A DNA stretch of 64,000 nucleotides from Paenibacillus antibioticophila (GTDB lineage Bacteria; Bacillota; Bacilli; Paenibacillales; Paenibacillaceae): NCBI RefSeq assembly GCF_000455265.1, contig NZ_HG005140.1, positions 363,848 through 427,847 of the forward strand, written 5' to 3'. The notes under the pieces were generated by a model. The model searched no databases. It was not told where the DNA came from and saw only the letters and a program-made list of their open reading frames with translations. The position numbers and the translations under genes were made by a program. Below are positions 25,859 to 33,362 of this stretch, one piece after another. Within the stretch, counting starts at the first letter, position 1. Every line of letters begins with the position of its first letter.

Positions 25859-26101
25859 TCATAAATTATCAATTCCTGTTAAGCAGGCTTCCTGTTTGAT
25901 CATTTCCATTATTCCGATGACCTTGAGTCGATCATTACTACTGTAAGTTAGTGTTGTTTCCCCGTTCTTCTCTACTACAATCGTAATGACCGTATCAATT
26001 TCCTTGCTCGATATATCCTCCCGCAAAGCCTCCGCAACAAGAGACGGGCTGAGAATATCTTTTCTTTTCATTTTTTCTTTGTCCAGGTCCACTACCTTCA
26101 T
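25859..26101 (-). CDS. Hypothetical phage protein (80 aa)
   Basis: Starts MKVVDLDKEKMKRKDILSPS; has a helix (VAEALREDI), then beta strands TVITIVVEKNGETTLTYSS and a closing helix MEMIKQEACL. Not recognised. It overlaps the upstream membrane protein gene by ATGA (26098-26101) and is likely cotranscribed with the Cys-rich gene below. Confidence 0.6.
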   Translation of the reverse strand: MKVVDLDKEKMKRKDILSPSLVAEALREDISSKEIDTVITIVVEKNGETTLTYSSNDRLKVIGIMEMIKQEACLTGIDNL

Positions 26102-26292
26102 GGCAACATCTCCTCGACCTGAAGTAGCATCTGATCTATCTTTTCAATTTGAGTCTCGCTCTTGCTGATTTGCTTCTTCATTACAATGTTCGCGTGAAGC
26201 CTCATTCCTTCATTCACAAGCATTAGCACTAGAATAAGAATGAGCAAAATAGTAATAATTTCATTCAATTTACTGAACAGATATCGTAGCAT
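26098..26292 (-). CDS. Small membrane protein with coiled coil (64 aa)
   Basis: One strong transmembrane helix IITILLILILVLMLVNEGM (about 12-30), followed by a basic/acidic coiled coil SETQIEKIDQMLLQVEEMLP. ATG at 26292 lies downstream of GAGAGGTG. Its four-base overlap with the following gene suggests a coupled pair. Function unknown. Confidence 0.55.
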   Translation of the reverse strand: MLRYLFSKLNEIITILLILILVLMLVNEGMRLHANIVMKKQISKSETQIEKIDQMLLQVEEMLP

Positions 26293-26329
26293 TCATACGC
26301 ACCTCTCTTTCTTGCATTGATTTTAAAAG

Positions 26330-26353
26330 CGCCGCCCCCGAAGGAGCGGCTAT
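26330..26353 (-). terminator. GC-rich hairpin, minus-strand terminator
   Basis: On the minus strand AGCCGCTCC, a TTCG loop and GGGGGCGGC form an imperfect stem followed by GCTTTT. It lies between the PIN-like gene region and the small membrane protein gene. Confidence 0.55.
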
Positions 26354-26367
26354 ATAGGAGGAAGATT

Positions 26368-26427
26368 ATGAAACCATTGATAGGTTATAACTATGTTGTT
26401 TCATATAATAATAGCTTTCATCTATAG
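26368..26427 (+). CDS. Possible 19-residue peptide
   Basis: ATG at 26368 with AGGAGG eight bases upstream opens 19 codons, MKPLIGYNYVVSYNNSFHL. The ribosome site is good, but the reading frame is too short to judge and has no partner. Reported only as a possibility in the otherwise empty 26293-26503 stretch. Confidence 0.2.
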   Translation: MKPLIGYNYVVSYNNSFHL

Positions 26428-26448
26428 GTGGCTTTCGTAAGACAAAAA

Positions 26449-26478
26449 AGCCTATTCCGAATACTGCAGGAATAGGCT
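26449..26478 (-). terminator. Terminator after the PIN-like gene
   Basis: Perfect 10-bp stem AGCCTATTCC/GGAATAGGCT with a 10-nt loop, followed on the minus strand by TTTTTTGTC. The same stem recurs at 27841-27870 on the other side of the PIN-like gene. Confidence 0.85.
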
Positions 26479-26503
26479 CGAATCAAAATTCATAATGTAA
26501 TTG

Positions 26504-27760
26504 CTAATCTTCCAAGTAACCATTTATTTCGGTAACTATGTACCTCTCTTTATTGACATTATTTAAGAGATCAATAATAAGACTGTTAAATGGCTTGTTT
26601 GTCATAACTTCCAGTTTAATTATTTCATTACCTTTTACTGATGTGGAGTAGATTTTTAAATAAAGATTAAACATATTCTCTAGGTCATTGATAAATTCAT
26701 GTAAAATATTTTCCCATTTATTAACCACGATACAATAAAGAGTTATATTATACTGGTAGAAGTATTTATATTCTCCATCTCCTTTTATTCTATTAAATTT
26801 ATCACTCTCCATAACCTCTACATACTGAACACCGGTTGGCCCCTGAAGATTGTGTAATAGTTCCTTCGTGCTTGTTACATTCTTAATTGCTTCATCAACA
26901 TCCAGTGAACCATCATTTAACCTCAAAAATTCAGTTGCATACTTAAGAAACTGTTCTGTATTGTATAAATAGAATAGTTTTCCGTTACTTTCCTTTTTAA
27001 ATTCATGTATCAGTTCTGGGTGAGGCCCCTTCTTTTGCCCTTTAATTTTGAGAATCCAATCTTCTTTATTATCATCTGTCACCAATATCACAGATTTAGT
27101 TGATTCTTTTTTAGAAATATCAAGAATCTGACGCCAGAAAATTAAGTCTCCAAATTTATCTTCATAAATCAATCCGTTGTTAACTGTCTTTCTATTCTCT
27201 TTTTCTTTAACATCTTTATATCCAGGAGGAATTTTATTTTCAAACCGTCGTAAGCCATCCTTAAAAAGGTTATCAAGTTCAATTTGAGAATATGCATCTC
27301 CTATTTTATTTTCAAGTAAACTAGTTATTTGGTTCATGATTTGAATTAAATCAGGTTGGTCCTTTTCCTGAGCTTCTAAATTTGTGACTATCTTGTTTTG
27401 CGATTCATCAAGTATAGCTATAATCTCTTCTAAGTTAATATTGGAATTCCGCAAGTTACTTAACCATTTCTTAAGGTCATCAATATTGTCTCTAACATAG
27501 TCTATAATGTCTCGATATGTATTGTTCTGATTGTGAATTTCATCTAGCATATGTTTGTGGTATTCAAGAGCAATCTGATGAGGAATCCAAATTCTATCAC
27601 TAATAAGATCCATTACTCTTAACAAAAATCCCCTCGTTTTTTCATCATATCTATATAGGTTCAAGAGAGTATTAGTATCAAAAATAAAAATACACTCTCT
27701 CCATATTTGCTCAAATTCTGCTTCTGTTGGGGTTTAGTATCCTGAAAAAAGTGATCTCAT
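26504..27760 (-). pseudogene. PIN-like (PIN_8) RNase gene with an in-frame TAA at codon 9
   Basis: Reading from the ATG at 27760 (SD GGAGG upstream) gives MRSLFSGY, then TAA (27734-27736), then in the same frame TPTEAEFEQIWRECIF, IFDTNTLLNLYRYDEKTR and about 380 more codons without a stop. PIN-like proteins of this family have an opening of the form GYY.PTE.EF and the metal-binding DTNTLLNLYRY, so the stop replaces a residue expected to be Tyr or similar. The later part has IWIPHQIALEYHKH, DKFGDLIFWRQIL and SVILVTDD, supplying further acidic residues. A TTG at 27664 would remove the first catalytic Asp. Notably AT-rich. Probably a broken RNase/defence-type cargo gene, unless the codon is read through or miscalled. 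Confidence 0.75.
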
Positions 27761-27840
27761 TCTAAACCTCCAGATAATATGAGTTTTCATTAGTCAATTC
27801 GACATCATGTTCGTTTTTCCTCTTCTAACAAAAATTAAAA

Positions 27841-27870
27841 AGCCTATTCCGGCGGCACCAGGAATAGGCT
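27841..27870 (-). terminator. Terminator overlapping the end of the sigma-like gene
   Basis: Stem AGCCTATTCC/GGAATAGGCT with a 10-nt loop, followed on the minus strand by TTTTAATTTTTG. It includes the stop codon of the sigma-like gene (27844-27846). Its stem is identical to that at 26449-26478. Confidence 0.85.
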
Positions 27871-28368
27871 AGTTTGAAGGTCTTCCGATATTTTCTTTTG
27901 GGCTCGTTCTACATATTCCTCAACGCTTCCTTTACTTAATCCTAGCATATTGGCGATCTCTCCGAAAGAAAAGCACTCACCATGAGCCATCACATAACAC
28001 TCTCGTTCGCGTTCGCTTAAGCGAGATAGGGCATCTTCGATCTGAAACCTCTCCCAATCACTCAGGTTGCTAGGGCTCCCTGCCTTCGCATTGCTGACAA
28101 ATGCCTGCATTCGAAGAGGATCCACCAACTTTTCACGCTGATATGCGGCCAGTCTTTCAACACCTCGCTTATTTCCGGGGCGACGTCCGGTTGAAAGCCA
28201 TTCGATGACATATTCACAATCGCTGATCATTCCGGAGATGGCTTTTTTATCATCAGCATCAGCCCTGGCATAGACACGTCTTGCTGCGTTTAAGGATCGC
28301 TGATAATTAGCTGCTGTAGCCGGACCTAAATCTTGTACGCCATGCTGATCAGGTAAAACCTTTGCCAT
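27844..28368 (-). CDS. Sigma-70 region 4-like late transcription regulator (ArpU-like)
   Basis: The 174-residue protein has a C-terminal helix-turn-helix: LSRLSERERECYVMAHGECFSFGEIANMLGLSKGSVEEYVERAQKKI, as in sigma region 4 and ArpU-type phage late regulators. The N-terminal half has QRSLNAARRVYARADADDKKAISGMI and is helical. ATG at 28368 has AGGAGGGATAGG directly upstream. Last gene of the early transcript, so it probably activates the packaging and structural genes downstream. Confidence 0.7.
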   Translation of the reverse strand: MAKVLPDQHGVQDLGPATAANYQRSLNAARRVYARADADDKKAISGMISDCEYVIEWLSTGRRPGNKRGVERLAAYQREKLVDPLRMQAFVSNAKAGSPSNLSDWERFQIEDALSRLSERERECYVMAHGECFSFGEIANMLGLSKGSVEEYVERAQKKISEDLQTSLFLVPPE

Positions 28369-28378
28369 CCTATCCCTC

Positions 28379-29734
28379 CTAAACTGCGTGTGATCTTTCA
28401 TAATTAGCGAATTTATTGAAGTCCTTCATAAATACCAGTTCGACCGTACCGACCGGACCATTCCGCTGCTTGGCGATAATAATTTCAATGATGTTGGGCT
28501 TCTCCGTTTCGCGATCATAGTAATCATCCCGGTAAAGGAACGCGACTACATCAGCATCCTGCTCAATGGAGCCCGATTCCCGCAGGTCGGACAACATTGG
28601 CCGCTTGTCCTGCCGCTGCTCAACAGCCCGGCTGAGCTGGGATAATGCGATAACCGGCACATTTAACTCTCGGGCAAGCTGCTTAAGTTTGCGCGATATT
28701 TCGGACACTTCCTGCTGACGATTTTCTCCTTGACGATCTCCGGAAATGAGCTGTAAATAGTCGATTACGATCATGTCCAGACCTACCTTATTTTTCAGGC
28801 GACGGCATTTGTTCATGATTTCGGAAACCGTGATTGACGCAGAATCATCAATGAAAATGTCGGCCTCAGCCAGTTCTCCAACTGCAAAGGCAGCCTTATC
28901 CCAATCCTCCGACCTTAGAAAACCCGTCCGAATGCGGTTAGCATCAATCATCTTCTCGGCGCTCATCATTTTCAAAGTTTGCTGCTCACCCGACATCTCC
29001 AGGCTAAACAGAGCAACCTTCCTTTTTTCGCGAATCGCCGCATGCTGTGAGATGTTCAGTGCAAATGTTGTTTTTCCGACAGAAGGGCGAGCTGCAACAA
29101 TGATCAAATCTGAATCCTGGAATCCTGATGTCATCCCATCAAGATCACTGTACCCTGATGAAATACCTGTCACTTCGTCACCCGAATTTGCAAATCTCTG
29201 CTCCAGAAGCTCGAACGCTGCCATACCTAATTCCTTCATCGTCCGGAATTCTTTTGGTCGTGCAGCCTGATCTGATAAGATGTTTGCAGTAGCCTGCACA
29301 CGTACAGCGGCCTCATAACCTGTGTCGGCCTCCCATGCAGCTGCCGCTTCTCGCTCCAGACGAATGATCGTCTCTCTGTGCAAAAATCTATCTTTGATGG
29401 TGTCTGCATAGTCCTTTATGTCAGTCTCGCTGGATATCGTTCGGGACACAGCTCTTGATAAATCCGATAAGTATTTTACTCCACCAATATCCTCAATCTG
29501 CTTTCGCTCTGTCAGCCGGGCCGTGACATTGACCAAATCAGTTGTTTTTCCGGCCTGTTCAAGCTCCAGAATTGCTTCGTAAATGCACCTGTGTTGGGCA
29601 GCGTAAAAGTGTTCTGGCTGAAGCGTATCCGAAATCTGAACAATTGACTTGGGTTCGATCAACAGCACCCCGAGTAGCGCCTGTTCTGATGTCATGCTGT
29701 TGGGTAAAGTTCTTAAATCAGCCAAGCTGTTCAC
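28379..29734 (-). CDS. Replicative DNA helicase (DnaB-like)
   Basis: The product is about 451 residues. The N-terminal DnaB domain opens with SMTSEQALLGVLLIEPKSI; the RecA-like C-terminal domain has Walker A ARPSVGKTTFALNIS, Walker B MIVIDYLQLISG and the SQLSRAVEQRQDKRP arginine-finger region. It unwinds the phage replication fork. The start is uncertain: GTG 29734 overlaps the loader gene end and is preferred over the longer reading from 29791. It forms a replication module with the loader and initiator upstream. Confidence 0.95.
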   Translation of the reverse strand: MNSLADLRTLPNSMTSEQALLGVLLIEPKSIVQISDTLQPEHFYAAQHRCIYEAILELEQAGKTTDLVNVTARLTERKQIEDIGGVKYLSDLSRAVSRTISSETDIKDYADTIKDRFLHRETIIRLEREAAAAWEADTGYEAAVRVQATANILSDQAARPKEFRTMKELGMAAFELLEQRFANSGDEVTGISSGYSDLDGMTSGFQDSDLIIVAARPSVGKTTFALNISQHAAIREKRKVALFSLEMSGEQQTLKMMSAEKMIDANRIRTGFLRSEDWDKAAFAVGELAEADIFIDDSASITVSEIMNKCRRLKNKVGLDMIVIDYLQLISGDRQGENRQQEVSEISRKLKQLARELNVPVIALSQLSRAVEQRQDKRPMLSDLRESGSIEQDADVVAFLYRDDYYDRETEKPNIIEIIIAKQRNGPVGTVELVFMKDFNKFANYERSHAV

Positions 29735-30065
29735 GCACCCTTCTGATGATGTCGGAGCTTGGTGCCACCACGCCCTGCCGAAGTTGATCATATTGAGCTA
29801 GAGTGAGAACGCCTGTCTGTTTCATATGATCGTGATAACGCTCGGCATCCGTTTTAGCGTCAGTTCGCCGCGCAAGTGCTCCAGGATGAGGAGGAAATTT
29901 ATTGTCCGGATCCGATGCATATTGGATTAAGTTCTGCTGGGCCGTCTCGTATGTCACACCTCTAAGGACATCATGCCAAGCTTTGAGCTTATCCCCGTCG
30001 CCGGAGAAAATCGGGTAATACTCAATGATAAGGTCAAATAGCTTGCCTACCTCTTCAATTTTCAT
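29718..30065 (-). CDS. Helicase loader (G39P-like)
   Basis: The 115-residue protein from ATG 30065 has the loader signature KIEEVGKLFDLIIEYYPIF then KLKAWHDVLRGVTYETAQQNLIQYAS and FPPHPGALARR, typical of SPP1 G39P-type loaders that bring DnaB to the initiator. It overlaps both its neighbours (11 and 17 bases), fitting a coupled initiator-loader-helicase operon. A longer reading to 30164 runs through the initiator gene and is rejected. Confidence 0.85.
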   Translation of the reverse strand: MKIEEVGKLFDLIIEYYPIFSGDGDKLKAWHDVLRGVTYETAQQNLIQYASDPDNKFPPHPGALARRTDAKTDAERYHDHMKQTGVLTLAQYDQLRQGVVAPSSDIIRRVREQLG

Positions 30066-30828
30066 TAGCGGCCATCCCCTTTGCCATATCAGCGAAACTT
30101 GTCTTTCCTTTGCGGTTTTTGTATGTTGTCGGTTTGGTTCTTTCCGCTTCAAACTGTGCATCAATAGCTATAGCTTGTTCCAATGTCCTTACTCCTGACT
30201 TGAAATAATCGTCTAGTATCTTTGCAATCAACTTGAAATTGTACCTGCCTGAAGTCGAAGCAGCTCTTTCTATCGCCCGAATAACAACGCGCTCCTCGAT
30301 GCCGTCTTGATCTATGTAGTCCGCGAGTTGTTGAGCCTGAAAGGGATTGCATCCATATCCGAACACTCTTTCGTGAGCTGCATAGAACGACTCGTAAGAA
30401 GATGAAGTAGAAGAAGAATTTAAATCTTTATTAATAGAAGCGCTTTGTGATTGACCTTGTGACGCGCTTTGCGGTCGGTTTATGACGCGGTTTGAGTCGT
30501 TTAAAACGTCACTATCTGTTAATGACTTGCTTTGAGTCGTTTTAAACGATGCAAAAGGAATAATTCTGTAAACTGCTGATTGCTGTCCAGAGCGGCTCTG
30601 AAAATCAATTCTGCCCGTTTGTTGTAGCCGGTGACGGGCTCGGTTAATCGCATCCTTTTTCAAACCTGTCTTATTAGATAAGGTTGATACAGCTACAGTA
30701 AACTCGTCTGGCCATCCTGCCCGATTGCATGTGTGCATCAAAGCGTGCCACAGAACAATAGCAGAATCAGTCAACGTGTTTGTTTCGAGCCAATCATAAA
30801 AGGAGCTGATTTCCGTAATGTAGTCCAA
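30055..30828 (-). CDS. Replication initiator with DnaD-like C-terminal domain
   Basis: The 257-residue protein has an N-terminal winged-helix domain (about 1-90; SDSAIVLWHALMHTCNRAGWP, then VAVSTLSNKTGLKKDAINRARH). A Ser/Gln/Asn-rich linker (about 100-145) and a DnaD-like domain (about 148-230; AAHERVFGYGCNPFQAQQLADYI) follow. It should bind the origin and recruit the helicase via the loader. The linker-coding DNA carries iteron-like repeats (30459-30550), as in lambda O. Confidence 0.85.
   Translation of the reverse strand: MDYITEISSFYDWLETNTLTDSAIVLWHALMHTCNRAGWPDEFTVAVSTLSNKTGLKKDAINRARHRLQQTGRIDFQSRSGQQSAVYRIIPFASFKTTQSKSLTDSDVLNDSNRVINRPQSASQGQSQSASINKDLNSSSTSSSYESFYAAHERVFGYGCNPFQAQQLADYIDQDGIEERVVIRAIERAASTSGRYNFKLIAKILDDYFKSGVRTLEQAIAIDAQFEAERTKPTTYKNRKGKTSFADMAKGMAANEN
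30459..30550. other. Candidate phage replication origin (iterons inside initiator gene)
   Basis: Two well-matched repeats TGACGCGGTTTGAGTCGTTT (30483-30502) and TGACTTGCTTTGAGTCGTTT (30523-30542) lie 40 bp apart, each running into an AAACG. A third weaker copy TGACGCGCTTTGCGGTCGGTTT begins at 30460. They fall in the DNA coding the initiator linker, the same layout as lambda ori within O. Function inferred. Confidence 0.5.
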
Positions 30829-30844
30829 GTTCTCACCTTCTCTT

Positions 30845-31159
30845 TTAGTCCGGTTTCATAATCTCATGAGGATACAGCCTGGCTGATTCATTGCCAGCCA
30901 TGTCCGTTGTGCGATCAAAAAGCGGATAGTACCTGTGCTGCTGGTCACTAGTGCCCGCTCCTGCGCTGGCAGAAAACAGGAATGCTCCAGGAGCTTCATT
31001 CTGTTTGACAGGTACTCCGAATTGCTGGCAACGTCTCCTTGTCAACAGGACAGCAAAACGGTAAGGCTTGCTTGTCCAGCGGCTGGAGCGAGGAATGTAT
31101 ACCGGCAAGCCGCTGCGCTTCACCTCAAGCTTGTTGTACCGACCTTCCTTGTTAGGCAT
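30845..31159 (-). CDS. Hypothetical early phage protein (104 aa)
   Basis: ATG at 31159 follows AGGAGGGTAAGGCA. Sequence MPNKEGRYNKLEVKRSGLPV then RFAVLLTRRRCQQFGVPVK; basic N-terminal part and a Gly/Ala/Ser-rich middle. Not recognised. It lies 16 bp upstream of the initiator gene in the early operon. Confidence 0.5.
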   Translation of the reverse strand: MPNKEGRYNKLEVKRSGLPVYIPRSSRWTSKPYRFAVLLTRRRCQQFGVPVKQNEAPGAFLFSASAGAGTSDQQHRYYPLFDRTTDMAGNESARLYPHEIMKPD

Positions 31160-31196
31160 TGCCTTACCCTCCTTTTCTTTTTCCGTACTGTGCAAT

Positions 31197-31562
31197 TCAA
31201 CTTATATTGAAGTCAACGCTGTATTCTGGCGAAATTGATCCGAATTTCCTGATTAATTCAACATCGCTTTTAAAGGATGGCTTCTTTGCCTTTTCATAGG
31301 TATTTGGATAAGTTTCTTTCTTTTCTGCTCGACAATATTCAATTACTTTCCACTCATCTGCCACTCTCTCGGGTGACGAGTCAGTATGGTTTTCGCAATA
31401 GTCTTTTGTTATAACTGAGCCTACGTCCCACGCATCATCTGAAACATAGTAGGTATCTCCCCAATAATCTACAGCCAGGAAAATTTCCTCGTTCAAATCC
31501 AAATTCTTAGAGGCTTTCCTAACCTCCCTCATGGCTTCGATTATCGAATCAAATCGCTTCAT
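31197..31562 (-). CDS. Hypothetical early phage protein (121 aa)
   Basis: MKRFDSIIEAMREVRKASKN followed by strands FLAVDYWGDTYYVSDDAWDV and a C-terminal charged region ending SPEYSVDFNIS. Soluble, with no signal or clear motif; SD AAGGAGGT is upstream of the ATG at 31562. Not recognised. Confidence 0.55.
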   Translation of the reverse strand: MKRFDSIIEAMREVRKASKNLDLNEEIFLAVDYWGDTYYVSDDAWDVGSVITKDYCENHTDSSPERVADEWKVIEYCRAEKKETYPNTYEKAKKPSFKSDVELIRKFGSISPEYSVDFNIS

Positions 31563-31600
31563 GACTTACCTCCTTAGCTGCACTTTTTTTCGGAATGTCA

Positions 31601-32065
31601 CTAAATCAGTTCGTATTCTCCTGGGTCCAGACCATCACTCACATCATAGTAAGGACTGTATCCCGAGACACTTCCGTCTGAATGCTGAACACCTTCATAT
31701 ATCCGGCCTTTCACGAATACGCGGCGAAATTTTCCCCAATCATCCCAATAGATATCTTTTAGCGCTCGAAACTTGACCGGTTTGTCAGTGCGTTCGTTTT
31801 CCGGAAGCATCATATCTGCGCGGTGTTTGGCTGTGTTATATCGTCCTATCAGAATCGGCCCCCCAATCGACAACGTGTGTAGCCAGACTTTTATATCAAC
31901 AGCCAGCTGCTTGTTGTCCGTTTTCTCTGCGTAAGTCAATAGCGCAGCCCTGGCTGCCGGATCATTGATGGGCTTGAGGACAAAAAAGTCCCCGTCTGCC
32001 TCTTCGCCCGTCTCCCGATTGACGATTTTGAATTTATTGTAAAGTCCTTTGTTTTGGTCGCTCAT
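31601..32065 (-). CDS. Hypothetical early phage protein (154 aa)
   Basis: MSDQNKGLYNKFKIVNRETG.EADGDFFVLKPINDPAARAALLTYA is a pattern seen in small early phage proteins of Firmicutes; the C-terminal part VFVKGRIYEGVQHSDGSVSGYSPYYDVSDG is beta-rich. ATG at 32065 overlaps the stop of the upstream gene (ATGA). No enzymatic motif seen. Confidence 0.55.
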   Translation of the reverse strand: MSDQNKGLYNKFKIVNRETGEEADGDFFVLKPINDPAARAALLTYAEKTDNKQLAVDIKVWLHTLSIGGPILIGRYNTAKHRADMMLPENERTDKPVKFRALKDIYWDDWGKFRRVFVKGRIYEGVQHSDGSVSGYSPYYDVSDGLDPGEYELI

Positions 32066-32364
32066 AGGCCTAACCGCTCCCTTCTCCACTTCGCTCCCCA
32101 TCCATCATCCTGAAGGGGAATATCGCTTGTTATCGCTAAATCATCAAGACTGTAACCTGATAAGACACAGGCCGGGTCAAATTCGACTACCCGCTCCCCA
32201 CGACGGTTTATGCGGTGCTTTACAGGCCGGTTGTCATAGCACCAAGCGAAATTACCATTAACCTTGTCTATGACAACCTTCTTGCCTTCGTCCCGACGAC
32301 TGCTAGTAACAAGACAGACCGTGCCGGGCTTGTACTGCTCATTATCAAAGATGAAGAAGAACAT
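32062..32364 (-). CDS. Hypothetical early phage protein (100 aa)
   Basis: Mostly beta, starting MFFFIFDNEQYKPGTVCLVT, with a middle KKVVIDKVNGNFAWCYDNRPVKHR and a basic end WRRERLGL. It is placed between the DUF3102-like gene and the 154-aa gene with one- and four-base overlaps, so it is translationally coupled. Function unknown. Confidence 0.55.
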   Translation of the reverse strand: MFFFIFDNEQYKPGTVCLVTSSRRDEGKKVVIDKVNGNFAWCYDNRPVKHRINRRGERVVEFDPACVLSGYSLDDLAITSDIPLQDDGWGAKWRRERLGL

Positions 32365-33362
32365 CAGAGTTGACCTTTGATCTTGTCGCAGAGCTTCACC
32401 ACAGCGCCTTTGAACTTCTTGGCTTCCTCCTCGTTCTGCTCCTCGGCGATCGCTGTCAGCAGTTCATTGAAATTAGTCACCAGCAGATTAAGACGCTCCT
32501 GCACCTTGATCCGTACCGTATTATTGTTCTTAGCAAGCTGTTCCTGGAGAGCAGCCAGTTCCTTGGCTGTGGTTTCCTCTCCTTCACGTAGCTTGGCCGC
32601 AAGCTCTTGCTCACGCTTACGCAGAGCTTCAAGCTCCTTTTGCGTCTCTTCTGGAATAACCTCAACACGCTCGATGCTCGGAATGTCGATAGGCTTTTTC
32701 TTTAATTCCTCCTGAAGCTCCTTGATCTTAGCGCGATAACTATCAGCGCTTTGCTTGGCTTCCTTCAGCTCCGTTCTGAGTTTGGCCGCCGTTGGTGTAT
32801 CTTTAGCACTCACTGCCTTCTCAATCTCGGCCTGTAAAGAAGCAACCTGTTCCTCTTGCTCTTTTTGCCTGGCCTCCAACTCCTCGCGAGCCTTCCGCTC
32901 TGCTTCCGCACGTTCCTGCTCCTCTAGGAGCTTCCTTTCGGCTTCTTGCCGGGCTTCAATTGCAGCCTTCAATTCCCGAGACGAAAGCTCAGAAGCATTG
33001 GTTTCCTCTACAAACCCTTCTCTTTCCTCTGCTGGTACGGCCAGAAGAGCCACAGCCTGGGAATAAGAAAGATTGCCAAACGTTTGTGAATTTGCGCCCT
33101 CGTATTCAGTAGCAATACGCATAAAGTTATTAGCGCTCGATTGACTGTAGTTCACATTCAATTCCAGCCATTTGCCCCATTCACCATGAGCGACAAGCTC
33201 CTTGGCTTCGATCAACCTCTTCCCGATCTCGATTGCGCTGTCCATCACGACCTTGCGGGCTTGTGCATCAATGCTCCGGATTTCTGCTGCGATCAATTGA
33301 GGAGTTCTATCCGATACCTGAACTGACTCCTTCGCAACGACTTGCTTTGTTTGTTTGGTCAT
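32364..33362 (-). CDS. DUF3102-type protein with long coiled coil
   Basis: The 332-residue protein has an N-terminal globular domain (about 20-120): IRSIDAQARKVVMDSAIEIGKRL, LVAHGEWGKWLELNVNYSQSSANNFMRIA, characteristic of phage DUF3102 proteins. An almost continuous Glu/Lys/Ala/Gln coiled coil (about 125-290) and a small C-terminal helix pair follow. Role unknown; the coiled coil suggests oligomerisation or DNA-structure organisation. Its ATG overlaps the PcfJ-like stop region by four bases. Confidence 0.7.
   Translation of the reverse strand: MTKQTKQVVAKESVQVSDRTPQLIAAEIRSIDAQARKVVMDSAIEIGKRLIEAKELVAHGEWGKWLELNVNYSQSSANNFMRIATEYEGANSQTFGNLSYSQAVALLAVPAEEREGFVEETNASELSSRELKAAIEARQEAERKLLEEQERAEAERKAREELEARQKEQEEQVASLQAEIEKAVSAKDTPTAAKLRTELKEAKQSADSYRAKIKELQEELKKKPIDIPSIERVEVIPEETQKELEALRKREQELAAKLREGEETTAKELAALQEQLAKNNNTVRIKVQERLNLLVTNFNELLTAIAEEQNEEEAKKFKGAVVKLCDKIKGQL

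Noticed and set aside
26504..27664. PIN-like gene as an intact CDS from TTG 27664
   Set aside because: That start has no SD and would delete the catalytic DTNTL motif that is encoded just upstream in the same frame.
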